Shown here piece by piece: positions 47,001 through 57,720 of a stretch of 64,000 nucleotides of DNA. The DNA lies in contig CAWIBS010000033.1 in the NCBI GenBank assembly GCA_963834365.1, positions 62,001-126,000 on the forward strand, given 5' to 3'. The notes under the pieces were generated by a model that was not told where the DNA came from, searched no databases, and saw only the letters and a program-made list of their open reading frames with translations. Origin of the DNA: CAWJAP01 sp963834365 (GTDB lineage: Bacteria > Acidobacteriota > Vicinamibacteria > Vicinamibacterales > Vicinamibacteraceae). Position numbers and translations under genes: made by a program. The first letter of the stretch is position 1; every line of letters starts with the position of its first letter.

Positions 47001-47912
47001 TGCCGGGGCGCCAGCTTCGTGAACGACGGGAACTCGTACTCGAGATCGATGCGGCGCACGCGAGCCGGCTCGAGCGCCGCCACGGAAAACTCCCGCGACG
47101 ACAGCGAGCCCGAGACGACGCGATAGCGGAACGCGCGATCCACTTTCGGAATCTCGGCGAGGTAGCGGTCGCCGGCGCGGGTCATCCTGACGGCCCCGCT
47201 GCCCTCACCGAGAGAGGACACGCGCAACTCGGGCGCCTCGACCGTCGCGCCCGATGGCAGGCCCTCGAGCCGGGCCGTGATCTGCATCGGCGTTCCGGCG
47301 ACGATCCGCGCGTCCCCCGGTGTGACAGCCAGCGTGATGACCGGCGGAGCGACGAAGAGACGAGCCGTTTGCAGCGCGCGCCACGTTGGGGCCCAGGCCA
47401 GCGACGCGCTGACGATCAGCACCGCGACCGCCACGGCCGCCCAGCGTCCGGCGCGGCTGACGCGGGTGCGGTCGATCACGACCAGCGGCTCGATTCGACG
47501 GCAGCCGCTCGGCGGCCGCCTTCACCACCAATCCGTCGAACGGCGACGGCTCCGGTGCAGTGAGGCGCTCGGTCGCCGTGACGACGACGTCCTCGAGCGA
47601 CGAGTCCTGTTCCTCGGCGAGCCGCGCCAGTTGGCGATCGGACGGCGGCTGTCGAAGCGGCCGCAGGAGCAGGAGCACCGCGGCCACCGCGACGACGAGC
47701 GCCAGCCCGAACACCAGCACGAGCCGGCCGCCCACCGGGGCCGCGAACCAGTCGGTGAACCAGGCCGCCAGCGCGACGAGCGCGACCGCCGCGGCGGCAC
47801 GCGCCAGCACGCCGAGCCCGGTCAACACCTGCCAGCGTCGGCGGAGCCGATCGAGCCAGGCGCGCAGCGCCTGGCTGTGGGGTGAAGTCGAGGGCGTGGT
47901 TCCGCTCGTCAT
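44096..47912 (-). CDS. DUF4175-type membrane protein with Gln-rich coiled-coil region, one apparent frameshift
   Basis: About 1270 residues. Two N-terminal membrane helices (AAAAVALVALAAWFTDWFAA; GRLVLVFGLALVVAVAAVLL) precede a third near the frameshift at about 47490, after which IEPLVVIDRTRVSRAGRWAA continues. Then come bacterial Ig-like domains (PSFTKLAP, TGTLTLAQDGAYRVGLTDI) and a long helical part rich in Q, E, R and A. A glutamine/glycine/serine-rich segment lies at about residues 770-840 of the corrected chain. DUF4175 proteins accompany MoxR/VWA operons; they may act as periplasmic spacers or chaperone partners. Start ATG 47912, with an AAAGG just upstream. Confidence 0.8.
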
Positions 47913-47942
47913 GATCACCTTTCTGCCGCGACCCCTGACAAC

Positions 47943-49869
47943 TTACGTCTGCGCGCTGCCGGCGGGCTCGAGTCCCGTCACCGAGGGTGCCGCTCGGGCG
48001 CGCCGATGTCCGAGCAGACCTTCAGCCAGCAGCAGCAAGGCCACCGCCAGCAACACGTATCGCCACACGTCCTGCGCCGCCTCGCGCTCACGGGCCACCG
48101 CATCGGTGCCCCGCTGTTCGGGCTCGACCCGCCGCACTGCCGAGGACAGCTGAGCGGCGCTGATCCGCGAGACCGCGGACTCGCGCACATCCACGTTCAC
48201 GGCAACCGGGCGCGGAGGCGTGCCGAATCGCCCCAGCCCCGCTCGCGCCGGCACACCGCCCGGCACGTCCGCCACCAGGATCTCGCCCGGCTGCGCGCGC
48301 AAGCCGGTCAGATAGCGCAGGGACTCCAGCGTGAACGGGACGAACGACGGATGCCGTGGGAAGGTATTCCACTCGCCGTTGAGATCCGAGGCGAACACCA
48401 GCAGCCGGCCGCGGCCGACCGGCTGCTCGACCAGCGCCGGAAGGCCGTTCGCGAACCGGGTGATCACGCGACCGCCCTTGCCGGGTTGCACGCGCACGGC
48501 TCGCGAGAACTGGGCCTGCCCGAGACCCGCGGCCGAATCGCCGAAGGCCGCGAGCACCGGATGCCGGGTGTCGTTCGGCGCGAGCGTCGTGGGAAACGTC
48601 GCGGCGTCAGCGGAGCCCACCTGGAGCGACTCCTCGTTCCCGACGATCTCCCCGAGCGTCCCGGCGTCGAGCGAGGGGCCGGCAATGAGAAACACGCCGC
48701 CTCCTTCCCGGAGGTACTCGGCCAGGGCTTCGCGGGTGGGTCGTTCGATGCCGCGGGTCCCGTTCAGGACGATCACCTGCCGCTCGCGCGCGGTCGCCGC
48801 CGTGATCACGTTGCGCTGGTTCCCGGCCAGCACCTCGAGGGCGAATCGGCGCGCGGGATCCGCCGACTCCACCGCGGTCCGCAGATAGAAGACGTCGGTG
48901 CCGGCAGGGGCGTCGGCGAGCACGACCGCGGCCGGCACGGGCGGCGGATCGAGGACCAGGAACCGCTCGTCGTCTGCCGGGAATCCGGTGGCATCCTCGA
49001 GGCTGACCCGCACGAGGCCTTGTGTAGGCAGCCTCGCTACCAGCATCACCACCGCCGTGCGACCGGGCTCCACGGCGGCCTGCGCTTCGGCGATCGAGCG
49101 ATCGTTCAGCGAGAGCTCCACCTTCGAGGTCCGGGCACTGAAACCGTGGTTCGCGACCTGGGCAGCAATGGCATCGCCGTCGCGGCGCACCGCCGTGATC
49201 GAAAGGTTCTCGAGCGGCGCCCCGACGTCCACGCACCTCGAGCTCGACCCCTTCGGGGATCGACCCGGCCGACGAGCCGGTCCACGCGGCACGCTGCAGG
49301 TCGGTGATCACCACGACGCGGCCGCCCGAGGCCCCGAGCAGCCGCGAGGCCGTCGCGAGCATCGCCGTGTACTCCGTGCCGCCCGAGCCGGGAGCCAGCG
49401 CGCCGATGGCCGCGCGGGCCGCGCCGCGCTCGAGCGAGGGCTGAGCGACGATGGCCGCGTGGTCGTCGAAGCGAACCACCGCGAGTCGCGCGCCCGAGGG
49501 GGCGCGAGACACGGCGCGGCTCGCGGCCGACCGCGCCCGGTCGAAGACGCCCTTCGCCCCCATGCTGAACGACGTGTCCACGGCGACGACCGTGGTCGGC
49601 GCCGAGGCGTCGCGGTCCGTCAGGTACGGGCGCGCGAAGGCGATCGCGAGCAACAACACCGCGAGCGCCCGCAGCGCCAGCAGCACGAGGTCGCGCAGCT
49701 TGCGCGGCCGGCGCTGCTCGTACGGCGCCCGCTTCAGGAACCGCACCGCGCTGAACTCGTGGGCGGGCGCGGTGTCGCGGCGCCGCAGATGCAGGAGGAC
49801 CGGCAGGGCGACGACGAACGCCCCCAGCAGGAACCACGGTGACAGGAAGCTCAGACCGAACACGGTCAC
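47943..49869 (-). CDS. BatA-like membrane protein with VWA domain, one apparent frameshift
   Basis: About 641 residues. N-terminal BatA helix (FLSPWFLLGAFVVALPVLLH), HLRRRDTAPAHEFSAVRFLK, a second helix (LLALRALAVLLLAIAFARP), then a VWA domain (VVAVDTSFSMGAKGVFDRAR; GGRVVVITDLQRAAW). The frame shifts near 49228 (one extra base) and continues VDVGAPLENLSITAVRRDGD into a DUF1355/amidotransferase-like part (TREALAEYLREGGGVFLIAG) and a final helix (WRYVLLAVALLLLAEGLLGH). The GTG start 49869 overlaps the stop of the DUF58 gene (GTGA). Confidence 0.83.
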
Positions 49870-50774
49870 GTCCTCCGCTGCCGCGCGTGCAGGTACGACA
49901 ACAGCGCCGCGTCGAGCGGCGTCGCGGTCGAGACCAGCGTGTAGTCGATGCCGGCCGCACGGAGCTCGTCGGCATACTGCGTCTTCAGCCGATCGAGCTC
50001 CTGAAGATAATGGTCGCGCACCGCCGCCGGTACCGCCAGCACTTCCTCCGCCGATTCCATGTCCCTGAACGTCATCGGCTGCTCGAACGGGAAGGTCAGC
50101 TCGGCCTGATCGAGCAGGTGGAACACGACCACGTCCATGCCGCGCGCACGCAGGAACTTCAGGCCCCGGACCACGTCGGCGGGCTCGTCCAGCAGGTCGG
50201 AGACGAGCACGACCATGCCGCGCTTGTCGAGGGCATCGGCGAGCTGCTCGAGCGGCTTCGCGACGTTCGACCGCGAGCTCGCGCGAAGCTGATCGAGCGT
50301 GATGAGGATCTGGTGCAGGTGGCTGGGACGGGCGCGCGCCGGCATGCGGAGCCGAATGCGCTCGTCGAAGGTGATGAGGCCGACGGCGTCGCGCTGCCCG
50401 ATGACGAGCCACGCCAGCGCCGCCGCCAGGCACGCGCCATACTGGAGCTTGGTCAGTGGTCCCGATCCGTACCCCATCGACGCGCTCGTATCGATGAGGA
50501 CGGTGCACTCGAGATTCGTCTCGGCTTCGAACTTCCGGACGTAGTAGCGATCGCTCCGCGCATAGACCTTCCAGTCCACCCACGAGGGATCGTCGCCCGG
50601 GATGTATTGGCGGTACTCGGCGAACTCGGAGCTGAAGCCCCGGAAGGGGCTGCGGTGCAGGCCGAGCAGCAGGCCCTCGACGATCGTCCGGGCCTTGATC
50701 TCCATGTTTCCCAGACGCGACACGACCACCGGGTCGAGCAGGTGAGCCGAACGCGCGTCGGGTGTGCCGGTCAC
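49866..50774 (-). CDS. DUF58 domain protein
   Basis: 302 residues. DUF58 proteins are partners of MoxR ATPases and carry a VWA-like fold. Characteristic residues: LLLGLHRSPFRGFSSEFAEY, PGDDPSWVDWKVYARSDRYY and LIDTSASMGYGSG (metal site), then GLITFDERIRLRMPAR. It follows moxR with a single-base gap and precedes the BatA-like gene. No membrane helix is evident. Confidence 0.9.
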   Translation of the reverse strand: MTGTPDARSAHLLDPVVVSRLGNMEIKARTIVEGLLLGLHRSPFRGFSSEFAEYRQYIPGDDPSWVDWKVYARSDRYYVRKFEAETNLECTVLIDTSASMGYGSGPLTKLQYGACLAAALAWLVIGQRDAVGLITFDERIRLRMPARARPSHLHQILITLDQLRASSRSNVAKPLEQLADALDKRGMVVLVSDLLDEPADVVRGLKFLRARGMDVVVFHLLDQAELTFPFEQPMTFRDMESAEEVLAVPAAVRDHYLQELDRLKTQYADELRAAGIDYTLVSTATPLDAALLSYLHARQRRT

Positions 50775-50775
50775 G

Positions 50776-51780
<1,005 letters not shown>

Positions 51781-51872
51781 TGTGGTGGGATCTCGACGAG
51801 TGCTGGCGACGCCATGGAAACCGCCGGCGTCTCCAGCGGCCTCGGTTGGCGGATCGGGCGCGGACGATCGGG

Positions 51873-52706
51873 TCAGTGCGTCAGCGAATACACGATCTCG
51901 TTGATCATCATCCGGTACGCCTCCGCCGTATTGGCAATGTAACCCGGATACTCTTCGGCGTTCGACCATTCCATGCCGTCGCCCATGTCGGTGTTCCAGT
52001 TGATCAGCACCATGGCGCGGCCCGAATCGTCCACAATCGCGCGAAGGTGCGAGGTGAAGCCGCCTTTCTCCCAGGTTCGTCCCTGGAAGAACGAGCCCAG
52101 CCCCGGAACCTGCGGGTACTTCTCGAGCTTGTAGAAGCAGTGGTAGACGGCATGGTCGGGCGGCAGCTCGACGATCGCCCGATCCGGGAAGACGCGCTTG
52201 AACTCCTGCTCGACATTCGCCCATTCCACGGGGCCGTGGAAGTCGTCGAGGACGGCGGTTCCGCCACGCAGGAGGAACTCGCGGAGAATGGGGACCTCCG
52301 GTTCGGTGAAGCGCAGCGTGCCGGGCTCGACGAAGTAGATCCAGGGGTTGGTCCAGAGCTCCGGGCTGTCGATCGCAACCACGATCGGATCGTCAACCTC
52401 GATCGCCGTGACCGTCCGGACCCGACGTGAGAGGTTCTGTTCCGCCGCCGGGCCGTCGATGGCCCAGGGCTCGCTCCAATACCGCGCCCGGAACGACTCG
52501 GTGTTGTGGGAGCTGTACTGCACCCGGGCGAAGCGCCATCGCAGACCGAGGGTCCGCTGCTCGGCGTCCCCGACCACCTGTGCGTCGGCCGGCCGGACGA
52601 GGCCGTCGGGCCAGACACACCAAGCCGCCGCGACCACCGCCACCAGCCCGAGAACGACGGCCACTCCGGGTCGCCGTCGTCCGCCGCCCGCACGCCACCG
52701 GCTCAT
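51873..52706 (-). CDS. DUF4159 domain protein (exported)
   Basis: 277 residues from ATG 52706, which has GGAG seven bases upstream. A membrane anchor or signal (VAVVLGLVAVVAAAWCVWPD) is followed by RFARVQYSSHNTESFRARYW and the DUF4159 region: FVEPGTLRFTEPEVPILREF, GGTAVLDDFHGPVEWAN, DHAVYHCFYKLEKYPQVPG and AMVLINWNTDMGDGMEWSNA. These proteins have a flavodoxin/amidotransferase-like fold of unknown activity and usually appear with MoxR. It lies 92 bp before moxR. Confidence 0.87.
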   Translation of the reverse strand: MSRWRAGGGRRRPGVAVVLGLVAVVAAAWCVWPDGLVRPADAQVVGDAEQRTLGLRWRFARVQYSSHNTESFRARYWSEPWAIDGPAAEQNLSRRVRTVTAIEVDDPIVVAIDSPELWTNPWIYFVEPGTLRFTEPEVPILREFLLRGGTAVLDDFHGPVEWANVEQEFKRVFPDRAIVELPPDHAVYHCFYKLEKYPQVPGLGSFFQGRTWEKGGFTSHLRAIVDDSGRAMVLINWNTDMGDGMEWSNAEEYPGYIANTAEAYRMMINEIVYSLTH

Positions 52707-52792
52707 GATGCCGCTCCGCTTCTTTTCTGCCGCTTCCGCCTGTACCCCTACTACGTCAACGTTGGCCACCATGCCCAGCGGACACGTTTCCG

Positions 52793-55399
52793 CTACCGGC
52801 CATCGACGATCTTGAGGAGCAATTCCTGTGCCCGCTCGTAGCGAGGCGCCGTTTCGAGCGCCGACAGCAGATGGCGGCGCGCCGGGTCCGGCTGCCCCGC
52901 CAGTAGATACGCCTCTGCGAGGTCGGTGTGCGACGCGGCCGGATCCTGCGGTCCGAGTTTCAGCACGAGCTCCAGCTCGCGAAGGGCCGTGGGCATGTCC
53001 TCGCGTCCCAACGCCTGCCGCCCGAGTTCCGCGTGGGCGGCAACGTCGAACGGATCGAGCGCCGTGATCCGCTCGGCCGCCAGCCCCGACGCCTCGCGAT
53101 CGCCGGCCTCGCGCGCCAGCGTCAGCAGCTTGCGCGCCGACGCCATGGCCGTATGCCCTTCGGCCAGCACCTTGACCAGCTCGTCACGCGCCCGCTCCGG
53201 GGCCGCCTGCTTGATCGCGATCTCGGCCAGGGCCGCCCGCGCACTTTCGTCCCCCATTGTCTGGGGCACGAGACCCGCCGCCCGCTCGACGAGACGCCGC
53301 GCCTCGTCCAGCCGACCCGCCTCGAACAGGACCCGCCCCGATTCGAGCTGCACGACGTAGTTGCCCGGATGACGATCCGCGCGTGCGATCGCGGCCGCCG
53401 CGGGGTCGAGGCCGGCCTCGGGTGCCGGCTCCTCCCCGAGCGGCGTCAACGCGGTGCGCGCCTGACCGAACCGCTCGGCAAGATAGCCGTCGAACGCCGC
53501 CTGGAGCTGCTCCATCGACAGTGCGAACGACGATTGCAGCGCCGCCTCGGGCGACTGACCCTTGGCGAAGGCCTTCAGGAACGTCTGCAGACCCTCGTCG
53601 CCGAACTTCCCCACCAGGTACTCGATGACGATCGACGCCTGGTGGTAGGCCAGGTTGATCGTCCGGGCACTCGAAAACCCGGAGTTCAGGTCCGCCAGCG
53701 GAATCAGCTCTCCCTTGGCGTACGCCTGCAGGAAGTCGTGCTCTCCCTCGCGTCCCCATGCCGGGTTCGCGCGCCGCTCCTCGAACACCGACGCGCCCTC
53801 GGTGACCCAGCGCGCAACCCGCTGATTGGAGAGCTGCAGCGCAAACACGTGGCCGATCTCGTGCCAGAGCGTCGCGCGCCAGTTGAAGCTGCCCGGGGGA
53901 CGCGCCCGCGGCGAGTCGAGCGTGACGACGCGTCCGAAGCACGCCCCGAGCGCGCCGACCATGCCGGGCAGGCCGAGCGTGCGGACGGCGAAATCGTCGT
54001 GCTTCGGGAACATCTCGATGAGCAGCGTTCCCGCGGGTGCCGCACCGTACCGAGGCGACAGGGCGGCGATAGCGTCTTTCGTGACGCGCAGGACGCTCTC
54101 GCGCATCACCGCGACCTCATCGGGGTGCAGTCGAACGACGAGGTTGCCGTCGGTGATCGTCTCGAACTTGTCGAGCGTGTCGAGCATCGACAGCAGGTTG
54201 TAGGTCACGACGTCGTAGGCGTCGCGCCGGAACGCGCGGTCGAGCGCGGCCCGGGCCCCAGCTTCGTCGCCGGTGCGGAGCAGGTGCATGCCGAGCTCCG
54301 CCTGCACGCGCGGGTTCTCGGGCTCGAGAGCGGCGCCCTTTTGCAGCAACGCCACCGCCTCGTCGAACCGGTAGTGGCTGGCCGCCTGCGCGCCCATCAG
54401 CCGGTAGACGTCGCCGGCGCGCGGATTGACGGCCAGGGCGCGAGCGGCGATCTGCTCAGCCTCCTCCGTCCGATCCTCGATGACGGCGAGCCCCGCCTGC
54501 AGGCCAAGGGCCGAGAGGTTGGCGGCATTCACCGCCAGCGCCCGATCGATCTCCGTTCTGGCATCGTCGAGCCTCCGGTCGTCGAGGGCGAAGTCGGCGA
54601 GCAGCAGGTGCGCGTCGGCCGAGGCCGGGTCGATCTCGAGCACGCGGTCGACGGCCGCTCGTGCCGCCGTGCGATCCTCGTCCGCACGCGCGCGCGCCAG
54701 GCCGACGAGCGCCGGCACCCAGCGCGCGTCCGCCTTGAGCGCCACTGCGAACAGATCCGCGGCCTCCTTCGAATTGTGTTTCTCGAGGAACAGCTCGCCC
54801 CAGGCCGTCGGAATGCGGGGGTCGCCGGGCGCCAGCGTCGCCGCTTCCTGAAAGAGGCTGCTGGCCCGGCGCGCCGGGCCGACCGCCGCGAGCGTCCGGC
54901 CCAGGCGGAACAGCCGCGGCGCCGTCCGATCCGATGCGGGCGCGGACACCAGCGCCTGGAAGTGCGCCTCGGCCTCCGCGTGCCGCCCCAGCCGATCGAG
55001 CAGCAGCGCCAGCTCGAGCCGGGCATCGCCGAGCGGATCCGCTGCGACCAGACCGGTCAGCGTCGCGAGCGCTGCGTCATGGCGGCCGCGTGCCGCGTCG
55101 GCTCGCGCGCGAAACAGCTGCCGGATTGGTGGCGCGTCCGGCGCAGCGGCCAGGCTGTCCACCTCGTCGAACTTCCCTTCGATCAGTGCGCGCTCCGCCG
55201 GATCGATGACGACCGGCGGAACCACTTCGGGTGCAGGCTGCGCGACAGGCGCCGCGGGCGCCGGAACGGTGGGAGGGCGCACCTGCCCGGCAGCGCCGGT
55301 CGTCATCGCCGTGGCGACGAGCGTGACGATGAAGCTGGAACACCTCCAGATGGGCGAACGCCCGCTGGAGACACACGACGAGGGCGTGTGGTCTCGCAT
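52793..55399 (-). CDS. Exported TPR protein with HExxH metallopeptidase-like domain
   Basis: 868 residues from ATG 55399. A signal or anchor (CSSFIVTLVATAMTTGAAGQ) is followed by many TPR repeats (for example AEAHFQALVSAPASDRTAPR, ADAHLLLADFALDDRRLDDA). A central peptidase-MA-like domain carries the zinc motif ATLWHEIGHVFALQLSNQRV and a later WVTEGASVFEERR (third-ligand candidate Glu). More TPRs finish the chain. Such proteins are likely periplasmic peptidases or scaffolds. It starts the operon that includes DUF4159, MoxR and BatA; 87 bp separate it from DUF4159. Confidence 0.85.
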   Translation of the reverse strand: MRDHTPSSCVSSGRSPIWRCSSFIVTLVATAMTTGAAGQVRPPTVPAPAAPVAQPAPEVVPPVVIDPAERALIEGKFDEVDSLAAAPDAPPIRQLFRARADAARGRHDAALATLTGLVAADPLGDARLELALLLDRLGRHAEAEAHFQALVSAPASDRTAPRLFRLGRTLAAVGPARRASSLFQEAATLAPGDPRIPTAWGELFLEKHNSKEAADLFAVALKADARWVPALVGLARARADEDRTAARAAVDRVLEIDPASADAHLLLADFALDDRRLDDARTEIDRALAVNAANLSALGLQAGLAVIEDRTEEAEQIAARALAVNPRAGDVYRLMGAQAASHYRFDEAVALLQKGAALEPENPRVQAELGMHLLRTGDEAGARAALDRAFRRDAYDVVTYNLLSMLDTLDKFETITDGNLVVRLHPDEVAVMRESVLRVTKDAIAALSPRYGAAPAGTLLIEMFPKHDDFAVRTLGLPGMVGALGACFGRVVTLDSPRARPPGSFNWRATLWHEIGHVFALQLSNQRVARWVTEGASVFEERRANPAWGREGEHDFLQAYAKGELIPLADLNSGFSSARTINLAYHQASIVIEYLVGKFGDEGLQTFLKAFAKGQSPEAALQSSFALSMEQLQAAFDGYLAERFGQARTALTPLGEEPAPEAGLDPAAAAIARADRHPGNYVVQLESGRVLFEAGRLDEARRLVERAAGLVPQTMGDESARAALAEIAIKQAAPERARDELVKVLAEGHTAMASARKLLTLAREAGDREASGLAAERITALDPFDVAAHAELGRQALGREDMPTALRELELVLKLGPQDPAASHTDLAEAYLLAGQPDPARRHLLSALETAPRYERAQELLLKIVDGR

Positions 55400-55415
55400 C
55401 GCGCGAATACTCTGC

Positions 55416-55443
55416 ATTATAGCCGAGCGATCTCGAGTGAACC
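55416..55443 (-). promoter_or_regulatory. Possible sigma-70 promoter for the MoxR/Bat operon
   Basis: On the minus strand a perfect TATAAT (55421-55416) is preceded by GGTTCA (55443-55438), 16 bp away. The transcript would begin near 55409, so ATG 55399 (and not the upstream ATG at 55417) would be the translation start. Weak -35 match; predicted only. Confidence 0.3.
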
Positions 55444-55504
55444 GGCGTTTATACCGTCCCGGCACGACGGCCGGGCTTTCAGTGTTAGACGCCGAAGTGC
55501 CGCT

Positions 55505-55556
55505 CGTGGCCCTTGAGCCTCGCCCCTCGCGTCTCGTGAGCCCTGGCCCGTGAAGA
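55505..55556. repeat. Short word tract of GAGCC type
   Basis: Words CCCTTGAGCC, TCGCCCCTCGCG and GTGAGCCCTGG, like those at 10.6-10.85 kb and 60.3 kb, fill the gap between the TPR gene and the glycosyltransferase gene. Confidence 0.5.
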
Positions 55557-55564
55557 AGACGCGA

Positions 55565-57082
55565 TCAGTAGAACGGCCGCCAGGTGAAGAAGAGGAGCGC
55601 CAGAAGCGCCTGAAATCCGGCGCACGCGAGGACTACGGCTGTGCGTGTGCTTCCGCGCAGCAGCCACCCCAGGTACAGGAAGAGCGGGAACAAGGTCGAG
55701 GTCAGCCGGCCCAGCGAGAGAAATCCCCCGCGCGCGAGCGGGGGCAAGATCATCACGACGAGCAGGATCGCGTACGCCGGGCCGAGCTGGCGCGCGATCG
55801 GGATGGCCAGCGCCAGAGCCACTGCGATCGGCACGGCGTTCAGCAACTCGATGGGCTGGCTGACTGAGTAGGTGTACAGGCCCTGATCGCTGATGAACGT
55901 CATGCGATCGCTCAGCAGCGCGTTCAGGTCCGTCGCGACCCGGCCCCATGCCTGGTGAGCTTCCATCCACGCCAGCGGGCGCCCGGTCTCCCGATACAGG
56001 AACGCGCTGAACAGGGCCATGCCCACCACGGGCATCGCAGCGGCGGTGAGCGCGAGAAGCGGATGGCGTGCGCCGGCCCGGGAATCCTCGGACGCCCCCG
56101 CGGTTCGACGCCAACTCCAGGCATTCTGGAGTGCGAGCCATCCGAGCGGAATCGCCAGAAGGAAACCATTCGGACGGCTGAGGCCGGCCAGGAGGCCCCA
56201 CGCCGCCGTAGCCGCGAGCTCGCGCCGACGCAGGTGGTAGAAGGCCGCCACACACGCGAGCAGGAACAACGCCTCCGTGTACAGCGCGTTGAAGAAGATC
56301 GCGCACGGCCAGGCGCTGGCCATCAACACCGCGCCCGCGGCCGCATCGTCGTCCGTCATCTCGCGCGCCAGGCGGAACAGGTACACCAGCGCCCACGCAA
56401 ACGACGCGAGGGAGACGAAGAGTCCGCCGAAGACGACGCGCCGATGCTGGCCGAAGCGCCACTCGACCTCGTTGCCGCGCGGCTCGTCCATGCGCGCCGG
56501 CCGCAGGCCCAGCAACGCAGCCGTCGTGCGCGCGAGGAGCGGGTACCCCGGGAAGAACGCAATGTTCTGTTGTTCTCTGGGACGGGATGCTCGCCTGAAA
56601 TCGTAGCCCTCGAGCGCAATCTGCAGATACCAGCCGGCATCCCACCGCACCGGCAGGTTGACGAGCTCGTTCCTGGAGACCCGAAACGGCGGGTCCACCT
56701 TGGGGTAACCGATCAGCACGATACCGAGGAACCCGATCGCCGCGACCATCGCGCGAGAGAGCACGAAGGCCGGAAGCACGATCGGCCGCGCCGGCGACTC
56801 CCACGCCCGGGCGAGCCAGTCCATGATCCGCCTCGGGAGCGTCGGCACGCGCCAGAGCCAGTGCCGCAGACCGGCCGCCGCTATCGCGATCAGCAGTGGA
56901 CGAAGGGGCGAGTCCGCCGTGATTCGCAGCGGACCCAGCTGGAGACGAAAGCCGTTGAAGGCAACGTTCGACACCAGCACCAGCAGCAGCGCGATGGTGG
57001 CGGTGTCGAGGCTGGTCACCCACCACGGGATCCGCGGCACGGCCGACGCCGCGGGAGTGGGCGGCACAGGCGAAGCGATCAT
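55565..57082 (-). CDS. PIG-V-like mannosyltransferase (COG5542), integral membrane
   Basis: 505 residues, about ten membrane helices, with an amphipathic N-terminus. The GT-C type features are VRWDAGWYLQIALEGYDF (the D-x-W/Y catalytic patch), NIAFFPGYPLLARTTAALLG, AIFFNALYTEALFLLACVAA and GLSRPNGFLLAIPLGW. Related enzymes add mannose from polyprenyl-phosphate-mannose to lipids or proteins in the membrane. It lies 20 bp after the isoprenylcysteine-methyltransferase-like gene on the same strand. Confidence 0.82.
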   Translation of the reverse strand: MIASPVPPTPAASAVPRIPWWVTSLDTATIALLLVLVSNVAFNGFRLQLGPLRITADSPLRPLLIAIAAAGLRHWLWRVPTLPRRIMDWLARAWESPARPIVLPAFVLSRAMVAAIGFLGIVLIGYPKVDPPFRVSRNELVNLPVRWDAGWYLQIALEGYDFRRASRPREQQNIAFFPGYPLLARTTAALLGLRPARMDEPRGNEVEWRFGQHRRVVFGGLFVSLASFAWALVYLFRLAREMTDDDAAAGAVLMASAWPCAIFFNALYTEALFLLACVAAFYHLRRRELAATAAWGLLAGLSRPNGFLLAIPLGWLALQNAWSWRRTAGASEDSRAGARHPLLALTAAAMPVVGMALFSAFLYRETGRPLAWMEAHQAWGRVATDLNALLSDRMTFISDQGLYTYSVSQPIELLNAVPIAVALALAIPIARQLGPAYAILLVVMILPPLARGGFLSLGRLTSTLFPLFLYLGWLLRGSTRTAVVLACAGFQALLALLFFTWRPFY

Positions 57083-57102
57083 CGCGTCGGCATTCTAAGC
57101 TG

Positions 57103-57603
57103 TCATTGGCCCAGGGCCCGCTCTTCGACCGCTATCCGGCGGCGGAGGAGCAGCCCGAAGCCCACGAGCGAGAGGCCGCCGGCGACCGGAGCGCCCATCA
57201 TCAATGCCGTGCCGAGGATCTCACCGATCAACCCGATGTAGTTCGGATGGCGGAACAGCCGGTATGGCCCGCTCGTGACGAGCGGCGTGCCCGGCACAAC
57301 GAGCACACGAAAGCTCCAGAGGCCGCCCAGCGAGAGAATCGCGGCCCACTTGATCGCCTTGCCGGCCGCGAACACGACGATTCCCGCCGCCAGCACCACT
57401 GCGCTGGCGCCCCCGCGCCACATCCCTTCGGCCGTCATGGCCAGGAACATCCCCGGATAGACGACGCGCATCCACGGGTAGACATCGTCATCGGGTTCGA
57501 TCGCGCCGCGGGCGCGAAGGCGGCGCTCGTTGCGGGTCGACCGCAGGGTCTCGACGAGGAGCAGCGGAACGACCACCGCGAGAAGAACGATCAGCGACTG
57601 CAC
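57103..57603 (-). CDS. Isoprenylcysteine carboxyl methyltransferase-like membrane protein
   Basis: 166 residues from GTG 57603; the apparent longer start (57702) lies inside a palindromic element and encodes repeat sequence. Helices include LIVLLAVVVPLLLVETL and GGASAVVLAAGIVVFAAGKA. The S-adenosylmethionine-binding motif is GPYRLFRHPNYIGLIGEILG (RHPNY). Bacterial relatives methylate isoprenoid or polyketide acids; in alkylresorcinol-like clusters a similar enzyme O-methylates the product. It is preceded by a long element and the FAD oxidoreductase gene. Confidence 0.8.
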   Translation of the reverse strand: MQSLIVLLAVVVPLLLVETLRSTRNERRLRARGAIEPDDDVYPWMRVVYPGMFLAMTAEGMWRGGASAVVLAAGIVVFAAGKAIKWAAILSLGGLWSFRVLVVPGTPLVTSGPYRLFRHPNYIGLIGEILGTALMMGAPVAGGLSLVGFGLLLRRRIAVEERALGQ

Positions 57604-57618
57604 AGCAGGCTGGTACCT

Positions 57619-57720
57619 AGGGCCCGCCAAGGTGGCGCCGGGCTTCAGCCCGGCCAGCGCGGGCCGAGGCAGGCCTGAAGGCCTGCGCCACATCGGCAAC
57701 ACAACTGAGCTTCGGGTCTA
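57619..57720. repeat. Long palindromic element, copy 4 (inverted)
   Basis: About 100 bp in the opposite sense to copies 1-3: GGCGCCGGGCTTCAGCCCGG, then AGGCCTGAAGGCCTGCGCC, ending ACAACTGAGCTTCGGGTCTA. The right edge contributes the TAG stop of the FAD oxidoreductase gene (57718-57720). Its left part supplies a false N-terminus to the methyltransferase frame. Confidence 0.82.

Noticed and set aside
57604..57702. N-terminal 33 residues of the long methyltransferase frame
   Set aside because: They are encoded by a palindromic element (copy 4) and precede the membrane-helix start expected for the family.
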